Source: Streptomyces lincolnensis
GTDB taxonomy: Bacteria; Actinomycetota; Actinomycetes; Streptomycetales; Streptomycetaceae
Length of the DNA: 64,000 bases
Direction of reading: 5' to 3'
Assembly (NCBI RefSeq): GCF_021173675.1
Contig: NZ_JAIHON010000021.1
Coordinates: 62,001 to 126,000 of the forward strand
The notes under the pieces were generated by a model. The model searched no databases, was not told where the DNA came from, and was given only the letters and a program-made list of their open reading frames with translations. Of the stretch, positions 36,062-46,254 are shown piece by piece (position 1 is the stretch's first letter; each line of letters begins with the position of its first letter). A program made the position numbers and the translations under genes.

Positions 36062-36285
36062 GGGTCGCATTCGGGCAACCGTCGTCGACCGGTGCCCGTG
36101 GAAGCCTTCTGCGGCCTACTGTTGAGATGTGCGCCTGCCGTGCCCAGCTGCGGCAGGGGCATCCCTTTGCTCTCGAAGACTCTTCGGGAGCAGCGGGAAG
36201 GGATTTCCAACGCGGCGCCGCTGAAGGTTGTTGTCGGGCACCGGGCCGCGTGGCGTGGGCACCGCCGGCTGTGAGAGGGACGGGA

Positions 36286-38574
36286 ATGGAACCGAGCGAG
36301 AGCGCCGCCCCGGACTCACGGCTGCGCCGGCTGACCGGCGCATGGCGGGCGGGTCTGCGGGCCGGACGGCCGGCGGAGCATCCGGGCGCGGAGGGGCGCA
36401 CCGGGCAACGCACCACCGGCCAGTACGCCTCCGGCAGCCCGTATGTCGCCGGACCCTACACGCAGACCGAGAACCACGACTCCCCCCAGCTCACCGCCGT
36501 CCTCGGCCCGGGGGTGTCCGGCGCCGAGACGGAACGCCACCTGTCCTGGCCCGCGCTGCCCGCCGCGGTCGTCGCGGCGGCCGCCTTCGTCCTGGGCGCC
36601 GGCTTCTACCGGGCCTTCACCGGCGGCCACGCGCTCTTCCCGTCCGGCACCGTGGGCTGGTCCCTGGCCGTGCTGACGGGCATCATCGTCGGCCACCTGG
36701 TCGCCCTCGGCCGCTCCCGCTGGTGGGGCGGCACCGGCTCCGGCGCCGCCCTCACCCTCGCCGTCCTGCTGCTCTACGGCTGGGTCTCCGCAGGCCTGGT
36801 CAGCCTCACCGTCGTCCTGCTGGTCGGGGTGGCCCGCCGCCACCGCTGGCGCCAGGGCGTCCTGCACGGCGCGGTCGACATCCTCGGCATCGCCGCCGGA
36901 GCCCTGCTGCTGGCCGTCTTCGGCCGGGTGCCGTCCGTCGAGCACCCCTGGAACCCCGACAGCTGGACCTTCTACACCGCTCCCGAAGTGGTGCTGGTCG
37001 CCGTCGCCTACCTCGCCGTCACCCGCACACTGGGCTGGTATCTGCACGCCCCGCGCTCCGGCGGCCTGCCCACCGTCGCCCGCACCGCCCTGATCAGACA
37101 GGGCCTGGTCGCGGCCGCGCTGCTCGGCATCGCCCCGCTGGTCTGCGTGGTCGCCACCGCCAAGCCCGTCCTGCTGCCGCTGTTCGCCATCCCGCTCATC
37201 GCCCTCGACTCCACCCTCTGGATAGCCCGGGCCCGGGCGGAGGAACAGCTGCGCGATCCGCTGACCGGGCTCCCCAACCGCCAGTGGCTGCTGGAGCGCA
37301 TCTGGACGGCCCTCGACGACGCCGAACGCATCGACGCCCGCGCCGCCCTGATGCTCATCGACCTCGACCGCTTCCGCTCGGTCAACGACACGCTGGGACA
37401 CCTCGCCGGTGACCGGCTGCTCCTCCAGATAGCCGACCGGCTCCGGCTGGCGCTGCCGCGCGGCGCCGAGGCGGCCCGGCTCGGCGGCGACGAGTTCGCC
37501 GTGTTACTGCCGGTCGCCGACTCCACCACCTCCGCGACCCGGGTCGCCCGCGGCCTGGTCGCCGCCCTCAGCTCCCCGCTCGACCTCGACGGCCTGACCC
37601 TCGTCCTGGAGGCCAGTGCCGGGGTCGCCGTCTTCCCCGACCACGCCCTCGACGCCGAGGGGCTGCTGCGCCGGGCGGACGTGGCGATGTACCAGGCGAA
37701 GCGCGACCGTACCGGGGTCGAGGTCTACGAGTCCAAGCGGGACTCCAACACCCCGGACCGGCTCGGCCTCCTCGGCGATCTGCGCCGGGCCCTGGACCGG
37801 CACGAAGTCGAACTGCACTACCAGCCCAAGGTCCGCTTCGACGGACAGGTGGCCGGCCTCGAAGCCCTGGTCCGCTGGGTGCATCCCGAGCGCGGGAAGG
37901 TTCCGCCGGACGAGTTCATCGCCATCGCCGAGTCCTCCGGTCTGATGCCCCACCTCACCGAGTACGTCCTGGAGACCGCCCTCGGCCAGGTCGCCGAGTG
38001 GCGCTCCCAGGGGCTGTTCGTCCCGGTCGCGGTCAATGTCTCCCCGCGCGACGTCCACACCCCCGGCTTCGCCGGATCGGTGGCCGCGCGTCTCGCCCGT
38101 CACGGTGTTCCGGCCGGCGCCCTGCAGCTGGAGATCACCGAGCACGTCCTCCTGGAGGACCCGCAGCGCGCCGCCGACACCCTCGCCGCGCTCACCGGGC
38201 ACGGGGTGAAGATGTCCCTGGACGACTTCGGCACGGGGTACTCCTCGTTGGTGCATCTGCGGCGCCTGCCGGTGAGCGAACTGAAGATCGACCGTTCCTT
38301 CGTGGCGCGGCTCGCGATCGACACCGAGGACGCCGAGATCGTCCGCTGCACCGTCGACCTCGCCCACTCCCTCGGGCTCCTCGTCGTCGCCGAGGGTGTC
38401 GAGGACGACGAGACCTGGGAACGTCTGCGCGATCTCGGCTGCGATGCCGTACAGGGGTGGCTGGTGGCGGCGGCGATGCCTCCGGAGGAGACGACGGCCT
38501 GGCTGCGGGCCCGGGGTTCGCGCGGCTGGCAACGCCCGAGGACGGCCCTGCCGGCGGCCGCGGCCGACGAGTAG
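36286..38574 (+). CDS. rmdB: Membrane GGDEF-EAL protein, EAL site intact (RmdB-like c-di-GMP phosphodiesterase)
   Basis: A 762-residue protein. About eight membrane segments lie between residues 85 and 305, then GGDEF (exact motif at about 400-404) and EAL (exact motif at about 526-528). EAL catalytic signatures are present: VNVSP, LEITEH, LDDFGTGYSS, LKIDRSF, VAEGVE and the QGW glutamine region. The inhibitory-site RxxD before GGDEF reads RGAE, so it is degenerate. Position after ligA and domain order match S. coelicolor RmdB, a c-di-GMP phosphodiesterase that affects development; the symbol rests on that recalled match. It can in principle make and break c-di-GMP, but the intact EAL set suggests breakdown. 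The ATG at 36286 follows AGAGGGACGGGA. The 282-bp upstream gap holds the ligA hairpin and nothing else clear. Confidence 0.92.
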   Translation: MEPSESAAPDSRLRRLTGAWRAGLRAGRPAEHPGAEGRTGQRTTGQYASGSPYVAGPYTQTENHDSPQLTAVLGPGVSGAETERHLSWPALPAAVVAAAAFVLGAGFYRAFTGGHALFPSGTVGWSLAVLTGIIVGHLVALGRSRWWGGTGSGAALTLAVLLLYGWVSAGLVSLTVVLLVGVARRHRWRQGVLHGAVDILGIAAGALLLAVFGRVPSVEHPWNPDSWTFYTAPEVVLVAVAYLAVTRTLGWYLHAPRSGGLPTVARTALIRQGLVAAALLGIAPLVCVVATAKPVLLPLFAIPLIALDSTLWIARARAEEQLRDPLTGLPNRQWLLERIWTALDDAERIDARAALMLIDLDRFRSVNDTLGHLAGDRLLLQIADRLRLALPRGAEAARLGGDEFAVLLPVADSTTSATRVARGLVAALSSPLDLDGLTLVLEASAGVAVFPDHALDAEGLLRRADVAMYQAKRDRTGVEVYESKRDSNTPDRLGLLGDLRRALDRHEVELHYQPKVRFDGQVAGLEALVRWVHPERGKVPPDEFIAIAESSGLMPHLTEYVLETALGQVAEWRSQGLFVPVAVNVSPRDVHTPGFAGSVAARLARHGVPAGALQLEITEHVLLEDPQRAADTLAALTGHGVKMSLDDFGTGYSSLVHLRRLPVSELKIDRSFVARLAIDTEDAEIVRCTVDLAHSLGLLVVAEGVEDDETWERLRDLGCDAVQGWLVAAAMPPEETTAWLRARGSRGWQRPRTALPAAAADE

Positions 38575-38579
38575 CTTTT

Positions 38580-38680
38580 TCGCCCCCGCCGCCCCTACCC
38601 GTCCCATCCCTGGGGGCTGCGCCCCCAGACCCCCCTGTCGGCCCTGAAGGGGCCTCGTCCTCAAACGCCGGACGGGCTGA
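38580..38680. repeat. 101-bp repeat identical to 32524-32624
   Basis: All 101 bases match the left part of the element at 32.5 kb. Further right the copy continues in degenerate form (AGGGGCGCGGGG at 38688) and contains the 27-bp repeat shared with 14053. It ends near 38791 with GGCGGGGGCGAG, a short inverted match to its left end. The element fills most of the 288-bp gap between rmdB and gatC, and gatC's own promoter must lie in or just after it. Confidence 0.85.
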
Positions 38681-38711
38681 GAAACCCAGGGGCGCGGGGC
38701 TGTGCTGAATA

Positions 38712-38738
38712 TGCGGCTACCGCCGCGCGGGCGCGACC
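38712..38738. repeat. 27-bp dispersed repeat, second copy
   Basis: Identical over 27 bp to 14053-14079. Here it is embedded in the right part of the 38.6-kb element, where the 32.5-kb element has different sequence. The two element copies therefore differ by insertion or replacement of such modules. Confidence 0.7.
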
Positions 38739-38862
38739 AGCCCCCACCCACCCGCAGATCGAGGTCGCGGCGGGGGCGAGGAAACCGTTTCACGGGCACG
38801 GGGCGCTGACCCATAGGATTGGGCTCCACACCACACACGCACTCACCCCAGAGGATCGCTGC

Positions 38863-39159
38863 ATGCCTGGCATCACGCGCGAGGAGGTCGCCCACCTCGC
38901 CCGGCTGGCGCGTCTGGAGCTGAAGCCCGAAGAGCTCGAGCACTTCGCGGGACAGCTGGACGACATCATCGGCGCGGTCGCACGCGTCAGTGAGGTCGCC
39001 GACCAAGACGTACCGCCGACCTCGCACCCGCTCCCGTTGACGAACGTCATGCGGGCGGACGAGGTCCGTCCGTCGCTCACCCCCGAGCAGGCGCTCTCCG
39101 GCGCCCCGGCCCAGGAGCAGCAGCGTTTCAAGGTGCCGCAGATCCTGGGGGAGGACTAA
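38863..39159 (+). CDS. gatC: Aspartyl/glutamyl-tRNA amidotransferase subunit C
   Basis: A 98-residue small subunit of the GatCAB complex, which converts mischarged Glu-tRNA(Gln) (and Asp-tRNA(Asn) where needed) to the correct aminoacyl-tRNA. It starts MPGITREEVAHLARLARLELKPEELEHFAGQLDDII, the typical GatC helix, and ends with TSHPLPLTNVMRADEVRPSLTPEQAL. ATG at 38863 with AGAGGATC upstream. gatA begins 6 bp after its stop. Confidence 0.96.
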   Translation: MPGITREEVAHLARLARLELKPEELEHFAGQLDDIIGAVARVSEVADQDVPPTSHPLPLTNVMRADEVRPSLTPEQALSGAPAQEQQRFKVPQILGED

Positions 39160-39165
39160 GAAGTC

Positions 39166-40667
<1,502 letters not shown>

Positions 40668-40671
<4 letters not shown>

Positions 40672-40910
40672 CCAAGGCACTGTCGAAGGCCAAGGACTTC
40701 CAGAAGTCCAAGTCCGGTACGTACGTGTCCATCGCCACCACCGCCTTCGGCGCGTGGGGCATCGCCAAGCGGATCAAGAAGGCCCGCGCCGAGCAGGACA
40801 CGCTGCGTCTGATCGACGCGTCGGTGGCCGCCGTCGGCATCGTCACCGGCCTCGCCATCCTGTACCGCGAACTGAAGCGGCTGGGCGACGACGACGTCCT
40901 GCTGGGCTGA
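40668..40910 (+). CDS. Small protein inserted in the gatCAB operon
   Basis: An 80-residue protein: basic N-terminus TKALSKAKDFQKSKSGTYVSIATTAFGAWGIAKRIKKARAEQD, then a hydrophobic segment IDASVAAVGIVTGLAILYREL and an acidic end GDDDVLLG. One or two membrane helices are likely. The GTG overlaps the gatA stop (GTGA) and gatB starts 15 bp downstream, so it is translated as part of the gat operon. I do not recognise a domain. A link to the amidotransferase is suggested only by position. Confidence 0.8.
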
Positions 40911-40925
40911 GAGGGAAGTTTCACC

Positions 40926-42440
40926 GTGACCACCACGACCGACCTGGTGTCGTACGAGGACGCTCTCGCGTCGTACGACCCCGTCATGGGCCTTGAGGTC
41001 CATGTCGAACTCGGCACCAAGACCAAGATGTTCTGCGGCTGTTCGACCGAACTCGGTCAGGACGCCAACACGCAGACCTGCCCCGTCTGCCTCGGCCTGC
41101 CCGGCGCGCTCCCGGTCGTCAACGCGACCGGGGTCGAGTCCGCGATCAGGATCGGTCTCGCGCTGAACTGCGAGATCGCCGAGTGGTGCCGCTTCGCCCG
41201 GAAGAACTACTTCTATCCGGACATGCCGAAGAACTTCCAGACCTCCCAGTACGACGAGCCGATCGCCTTCAACGGCTACCTCGACGTACAGCTGGAGGAC
41301 GGCGAGACCTTCCGCGTGGAGATCGAGCGCGCCCACATGGAGGAGGACACCGGCAAGTCCACCCACGTGGGCGGCGCGACGGGCCGTATCCACGGCGCCT
41401 CGCACTCGCTCCTTGACTACAACCGCGCCGGCATCCCGCTCATCGAGATCGTCACCAAGCCGATCGAGGGCGCGGGCGAGCGTGCTCCCGAGGTCGCGCG
41501 GGCCTACGTCCGTGAGCTGCGCGAGGTCATCAAGGCGCTCGGCGTCTCGGAGGCCCGGATGGAGATGGGCCAGATGCGCTGCGACGTGAACCTGTCGCTG
41601 CGCCCGCACGGCCGCGAGAAGTTCGGCACGCGTTCCGAGACGAAGAACGTGAACTCGCTGCGGTCCGTGGAGCGTGCGGCCCGCTTCGAGATCCAGCGGC
41701 ACGCCGCGGTCCTGAGCAGTGGCGGCACGATCGTCCAGGAGACCCGGCACTTCCACGAGGACACGGGGTCCACGACCTCGGGCCGCGTGAAGGAGGAGGC
41801 CGAGGACTACCGGTACTTCCCCGAGCCGGACCTCGTTCCGGTGGCCCCCTCGCGCGAGTGGGTCGAGGAGATCCGGGCGGCCCTTCCCGAGCTGCCGCTG
41901 GTCCGCCGCAACCGGCTCGTCGCCGAGTGGGGCATCACGGCCCTGGACATGCAGGCGATCCTCAACGCCGGTGCCCTGGACCCGATCGTCGCCACGATCG
42001 ACGCCGGTGCCGACGCGGCCTCCGCCCGCAAGTGGTGGATGGGCGAACTGGCGCGCAGCGCCAACGAGTCGGGCAAGGCGCTCGACGAGCTGGCCATCAC
42101 GCCGGAGCAGGTCGCCCGGGTCACCGAGCTGGTCGCCAAGGGCGACCTGAACGACAAGCTGGCCCGCCAGGTCATCGAAGGCGTCCTCGCGGGCGAAGGC
42201 ACCCCGGACGAGGTCGTCGACAAGCGCGGCCTGAAGGTGGTCTCCGACGAGGGCGCCCTCACCGCCGCCGTCGAGGAGGCCATCGCGGCCAACCCGGGCA
42301 TCGCCGACAAGATCCGCGGCGGCAAGGTGGCCGCCGCCGGTGCCCTGGTCGGCGCGGTCATGAAGGCCACGCGCGGTCAGGCCGACGCGGCCCGTGTGAA
42401 GGAGCTGATCCTTCAGCAGCTGGGCGTCAGCGAGGGCTGA
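40926..42440 (+). CDS. gatB: Aspartyl/glutamyl-tRNA amidotransferase subunit B
   Basis: A 504-residue subunit that phosphorylates the mischarged aminoacyl-tRNA and receives ammonia from GatA. The N-terminal cradle has MGLEVHVELGTKTKMFCGCS and CPVCLGLPG (zinc cysteines), HMEEDTGKS, and DYNRAGIPLIEIVTKP. The C-terminal YqeY-like tail (GVLAGEGTPDEVVDKRGLKVVSDEGAL) binds tRNA. Length normal. GTG start at 40926. A strong palindromic terminator follows at 42451. Confidence 0.97.
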   Translation: MTTTTDLVSYEDALASYDPVMGLEVHVELGTKTKMFCGCSTELGQDANTQTCPVCLGLPGALPVVNATGVESAIRIGLALNCEIAEWCRFARKNYFYPDMPKNFQTSQYDEPIAFNGYLDVQLEDGETFRVEIERAHMEEDTGKSTHVGGATGRIHGASHSLLDYNRAGIPLIEIVTKPIEGAGERAPEVARAYVRELREVIKALGVSEARMEMGQMRCDVNLSLRPHGREKFGTRSETKNVNSLRSVERAARFEIQRHAAVLSSGGTIVQETRHFHEDTGSTTSGRVKEEAEDYRYFPEPDLVPVAPSREWVEEIRAALPELPLVRRNRLVAEWGITALDMQAILNAGALDPIVATIDAGADAASARKWWMGELARSANESGKALDELAITPEQVARVTELVAKGDLNDKLARQVIEGVLAGEGTPDEVVDKRGLKVVSDEGALTAAVEEAIAANPGIADKIRGGKVAAAGALVGAVMKATRGQADAARVKELILQQLGVSEG

Positions 42441-42450
42441 GCGACTGTGC

Positions 42451-42487
42451 GGTACGGCCCCGGAGACCAGGTCTCCGGGGCCGTACC
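42451..42487. terminator. 37-bp palindromic terminator between gatB and a methyltransferase gene
   Basis: GGTACGGCCCCGGAGACC (42451-42468) and its exact inverse (42470-42487) form an 18-bp stem around a single central base. It lies 10 bp after gatB and 18 bp from the end of the convergent gene, so it can serve both strands. Confidence 0.9.
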
Positions 42488-42505
42488 GTCACTCAGTACT
42501 GTCAC

Positions 42506-43318
42506 TCAGTCGCTCTTACGGCGTCCCACGACTCGCGCGAAACCGAGCACATGCTCGACGTCGGCGTGCATCAGGTCGACCGACCAGCGGGCCATGTCCG
42601 CCATGAACGCGCTGTCGCTCTCCTCGGCGCACACCTCGCTCCACAGCAGCCAGTCGCGCCAGCCGTCCTGGAGCCAGTCGGCCGTCTCCACCTCCACGGC
42701 CCCGCTGCGCGTCCACAGCCGCCGCCACCAGGCGGGGGAGTGGAACGCCCAGAAACCGGGGTCCTTCTCCCAGTACTCCCTGAGATGGGCCGGAGGCTCG
42801 TCGCCCTCCAGCTCCTCCCGCAGCGCGGGCATCACGACACCGATCCGCCCGCCCGGCTTCAACAGCCGGGTCAGCGTGGGCAGATAGAGGGCGTCGGTGC
42901 CGAAGTACTGGTAGGCGTCGACGGAGACGATCGCGTCGAAGGTGCCTTCGCCGAACGGCAGGTCGTGCGCCTCGGCGAACACGGGCAGCACCCGGTCGGC
43001 GACACCCGCCTCGGCGATGCGCGGGGCGTTCTCGTCGGGCTTGACCCACAGGTCGGCTGCGACGACCTGGACGTCGTACTCCTTGGCGAGGAACACGGAC
43101 GTCATGGCGCGGCCGCAGCCGAGGTCGAGGATGCGGGCGCCGGGGCGCAGCGCGTCGAGACCGAGGGCGGGGGCCAGCCACTCCAGCAGCCACAGCGCGT
43201 TCGGGCCCATCTGGTTGTCGATCTGCCAGCGGGCGTCGTAGCCGTTGCTGCGGGGCCGGCGGGGGTGGATCAGCCGGCTAGTGAGGTCGTTCGAGGTCCT
43301 CGCGGTGATGTCGGACAT
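42506..43318 (-). CDS. SAM-dependent methyltransferase (class I)
   Basis: A 270-residue Rossmann-fold methyltransferase. Motif I is ILDLGCGRAMTSVFLA, with motif II VVAADLW and the post-motif FDAIVSVDAYQYFG. Methyltransferase_11-like core, with a C-terminal region rich in Trp (AWWRRLWTRSG, DWLLWSEV) that probably shapes the substrate pocket. Substrate unknown. ATG at 43318; the 186-bp gap to the next gene upstream is a divergent promoter region. It is convergent with gatB. Confidence 0.92.
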   Translation of the reverse strand: MSDITARTSNDLTSRLIHPRRPRSNGYDARWQIDNQMGPNALWLLEWLAPALGLDALRPGARILDLGCGRAMTSVFLAKEYDVQVVAADLWVKPDENAPRIAEAGVADRVLPVFAEAHDLPFGEGTFDAIVSVDAYQYFGTDALYLPTLTRLLKPGGRIGVVMPALREELEGDEPPAHLREYWEKDPGFWAFHSPAWWRRLWTRSGAVEVETADWLQDGWRDWLLWSEVCAEESDSAFMADMARWSVDLMHADVEHVLGFARVVGRRKSD

Positions 43319-43504
43319 CGGTGAACGGGCTCCTTGAGTCCTTCGTAGGGGAAAGAGATGCGCAGGAGCTCGGTCGGACCTTCAAACAACGCACCCTCTT
43401 CGGTCGGCGGCGAGATGCCGGGAACGACGGACGGCGGGACGGTAGCAGCACGCCCCGTGGACACGCACCCGGTTTCCCGGCCGGACGCGCTACGCTCGCC
43501 CGCC

Positions 43505-43813
43505 ATGAACGGACGCGGGAATTCCGAGGCATCCGGGATACCGGAGGACGACGTCGTGGACCCGGCCGAGGATGCCCGGCGGGCCCGCTGGACGGCGGCC
43601 GGGACGGGGGCGCTGCTCGCTCTCGCGGGCCTGGCCGCCTCGACGCTCCGGCTGACCGGTTCCGCACCCGCGCTCGTGTCGGCCGCCTACGCCTTCGGCG
43701 CCGCCGTGTGCGCGCTGGGGTCGGTGCTGGGCTCCCGGGGGCGGACCCGGCGGGCGCTGTGGCTGCTGGTCGCCGGTGTGATGGTGATGGCGCTGGGCGA
43801 CCAGTTCGACTGA
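43505..43813 (+). CDS. Small membrane protein (102 residues)
   Basis: A polar N-terminus (NSEASGIPEDDVVDPAEDARRARW) is followed by three hydrophobic segments: AAGTGALLALAGLAAS, ALVSAAYAFGAAVCALGSVLG and ALWLLVAGVMVMALGD. No domain recognised. The ATG at 43505 follows a TACGCT hexamer by about 10 nt and lacks a strong ribosome site. It diverges from the methyltransferase and precedes the MMPL transporter gene by 212 bp. Confidence 0.75.
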   Translation: MNGRGNSEASGIPEDDVVDPAEDARRARWTAAGTGALLALAGLAASTLRLTGSAPALVSAAYAFGAAVCALGSVLGSRGRTRRALWLLVAGVMVMALGDQFD

Positions 43814-43947
43814 CGTGACAGAGTGGCCGTTACTGTCCTGTGATCTGGCTCCCACTCCTGTGAATAAGCGCACGAACGCGTTAAACGATCACTTTCGACT
43901 GCAAGAGTGGTCTCCACATTGCTCATGCGTTCTTTGCGGGCTGTTCA

Positions 43948-43979
43948 CCTCATGTCGTTCATGAGGGGCCATGAACGAC
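43948..43979. promoter_or_regulatory. Overlapping palindromes upstream of MMPL transporter gene
   Basis: GTCGTTCATG (43954-43963) and CATGAACGAC (43970-43979) form a perfect 10-bp inverted repeat with spacer AGGGGC. CCTCATG (43948-43954) and CATGAGG (43960-43966) form a second, overlapping 7-bp one with spacer TCGTT. They share the CATG at 43960-43963, so the two pairings exclude each other. They lie 46-78 bp before the transporter start, in an AT-richer spacer. Likely a repressor operator, or alternative RNA hairpins. Confidence 0.65.
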
Positions 43980-44025
43980 TGTTCCCGGTCAAAGATCCAC
44001 ACATCGTCACCCTGGGAGCACGTTC

Positions 44026-46254
44026 GTGGCAGCCCTCGCGCGCTGGTGTGTCCGACGACGCCTCGTCGTCGTTCTTCTGTGGCTCCTCGCCCTGGGCGGA
44101 GTGAGCGCGGCCGCCGCCGTCGCGGGCTCCGCCTACTCGAACGACTACGAGGTTCCCGGCACCGAGTCCGGCCGCGCCACCCAGCTGCTGCGCGAGGGCT
44201 TTCCCGACCTCGGCGGCGACAGCGACACCATCGTCTGGCACACCGCCTCGGGCAGTGTCCGGGCCGCCGACGTCGAGCAGACGATGAGCCGCACCCTGGA
44301 CCGCATCGCCGACCTGCCGGGCGTCACCGCCGTCTCCGGTCCCTACGACGGGCAGGGCGCCGGCCGGATCGGCGCGGACGGGCACACGGCCTACGCCACG
44401 GTGACCTTCGACGCCCCCGCCGAGGACATCGACCCGTCCGAGGCGCGGGCGGTCGTGAAGGCCGCCAAGGACGCCGAGACCGACGGACTCCAGGTGGAAC
44501 TCGGCGGCAGCGCCGTCGCGCTCACCGAGTCCTCCGGCGGGCATCTCGCCGAGGTGGTCGGGGTGGCCGTCGCCGCGGGCGTGCTGTTCCTCGCCTTCGG
44601 CTCGCTCGCCGCCTCGCTGCTGCCCATCGCCACCGCCCTGGTCGGTGTGGGCACCGCCTACGCCGGGATCGTGCTGCTCGGGCACGCCATGACCGTCGCC
44701 GACTTCGCGCCCATGCTCGGCATGCTGATCGGGCTCGGCGTCGGCATCGACTACGCGCTGTTCATCGTCACCAGACACCGACGCGGCCTCAAGCGCGGGC
44801 TGTCCGTCACCGAGGCGGCCACCAACGCTGTCGCCACCACCGGACGGGCCGTCGTCTTCGCGGGTGCCACGGTTTGCATCGCCCTGCTGGGCATGCTGAT
44901 CCTCAGGCTCGGCTTCCTCAACGGCGTCGCGATAGCCGCCTCGCTGACCGTCGTCCTCACTGTCGTGGCCTCCGTCACCCTGCTGCCCGCCCTGCTGTCC
45001 CTGATCGGCATGCGTGCGCTGAGCCGCCGCGAACGCCGCCACCTCGCCGAGCACGGGTCCCAGCCGGAGCTGCCGACCGGGTTCGCCGCCCGCTGGTCGG
45101 CCTTCGTGGAACGCCACCCCAAACTGCTCGGCGCCCTCGCCCTGGTCGTCATCACCGTCCTCGCCCTGCCCACCCTGGGCCTGCGCCTCGGCACCTCCGA
45201 CCAGGGCAACAACCCCGAGTCCTCGACCACACGCCAGGCCTACGACCTGCTCGCCGACGGCTTCGGCCCCGGCGTCAACGGCCCGCTCACCCTCGTCACC
45301 AAGGTCGACGGCGCCGAGGACAAGCTCCTGCTCGACAACCTCGACGCGACCATCCGGACCACCGAGGGCATCGCGTCCTCGACCCCGGTGGTCTACAACT
45401 CCGGCGGGGACACCGCCTACTTCACGATCGTCCCCGAGTCCTCCCCGCAGTCCCGGGCGACCAGCGAACTCGTCGACCGGCTGCGCACCGAGGTCCTGCC
45501 CCGCGCCGAGACCGGCACCTCCCTCGACATCCAGGTGGGCGGGGTGACGGCCGGCTACGACGACTTCGCCGAGGTCATCGTCGGCAAGCTGCCCGTGTTC
45601 GTCGGCGTCGTCATCGGCCTGGGCTGCCTGCTGCTCCTGCTCGCCTTCCGGTCCGTCGGCATCCCGCTGAAGGCCGCCGCGATGAACGTCGCCGCGGTCG
45701 CCGCCTCCTTCGGCGTCGTCGTCGCGATCTTCCAGTGGGGCTGGGGCGGCGAACTCCTCGGCCTCGGCCGCGCGGGCCCGATCGAACCCTTCCTCCCCGT
45801 GATCATGGTCTCCGTGCTCTTCGGGCTCTCCATGGACTACCAGGTCTTCCTGGTCAGCCGGATGTACGAGGAGTGGCTGGAGACCGGCGACAACCGGCGG
45901 GCCGTCCGCGTCGGCCTCGCCGAGACCAGCCGGGTGATCAACTCCGCCGCCGTCATCATGATCTCCGTCTTCCTCGCCTTCGTGCTCAGCGGCGACCGGG
46001 TGATCGCCATGTTCGGCATCGCCCTCGCCGCCGCCGTCGCCCTCGACGCCTTCGTCCTGCGCACCCTGCTGGTCCCGGCCCTCATGCATCTGCTCGGCGG
46101 CGCCAACTGGTGGCTGCCGCGCTGGCTGGACCGCCGGATGCCCCGCATCAGCATCGAACCGCCGGAGAGCCGCGCCGCCCATGAGAGGCTCACCGACGTC
46201 ATGGGGCAGCTGGAGAAGGAGCGGGAACAGGATGTACGCGATATCCCTGGGTGA
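44026..46254 (+). CDS. MMPL-family RND-type membrane transporter
   Basis: A 742-residue transporter with two repeats of one membrane helix, a large extracytoplasmic loop and five helices. First half: VCIALLGMLILRLGFLNGVAIAAS and the GLGVGIDYALFIVTRHR motif. Second half: VLFGLSMDYQVFLVSRMYEEW with the matching aspartate. MMPL proteins export lipids, glycolipids or hydrophobic compounds. The GTG start at 44026 follows GGGAGC. Its last 23 nt overlap the acetyltransferase gene. No regulator gene is adjacent, although an operator-like palindrome lies upstream. Confidence 0.94.
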   Translation: MAALARWCVRRRLVVVLLWLLALGGVSAAAAVAGSAYSNDYEVPGTESGRATQLLREGFPDLGGDSDTIVWHTASGSVRAADVEQTMSRTLDRIADLPGVTAVSGPYDGQGAGRIGADGHTAYATVTFDAPAEDIDPSEARAVVKAAKDAETDGLQVELGGSAVALTESSGGHLAEVVGVAVAAGVLFLAFGSLAASLLPIATALVGVGTAYAGIVLLGHAMTVADFAPMLGMLIGLGVGIDYALFIVTRHRRGLKRGLSVTEAATNAVATTGRAVVFAGATVCIALLGMLILRLGFLNGVAIAASLTVVLTVVASVTLLPALLSLIGMRALSRRERRHLAEHGSQPELPTGFAARWSAFVERHPKLLGALALVVITVLALPTLGLRLGTSDQGNNPESSTTRQAYDLLADGFGPGVNGPLTLVTKVDGAEDKLLLDNLDATIRTTEGIASSTPVVYNSGGDTAYFTIVPESSPQSRATSELVDRLRTEVLPRAETGTSLDIQVGGVTAGYDDFAEVIVGKLPVFVGVVIGLGCLLLLLAFRSVGIPLKAAAMNVAAVAASFGVVVAIFQWGWGGELLGLGRAGPIEPFLPVIMVSVLFGLSMDYQVFLVSRMYEEWLETGDNRRAVRVGLAETSRVINSAAVIMISVFLAFVLSGDRVIAMFGIALAAAVALDAFVLRTLLVPALMHLLGGANWWLPRWLDRRMPRISIEPPESRAAHERLTDVMGQLEKEREQDVRDIPG

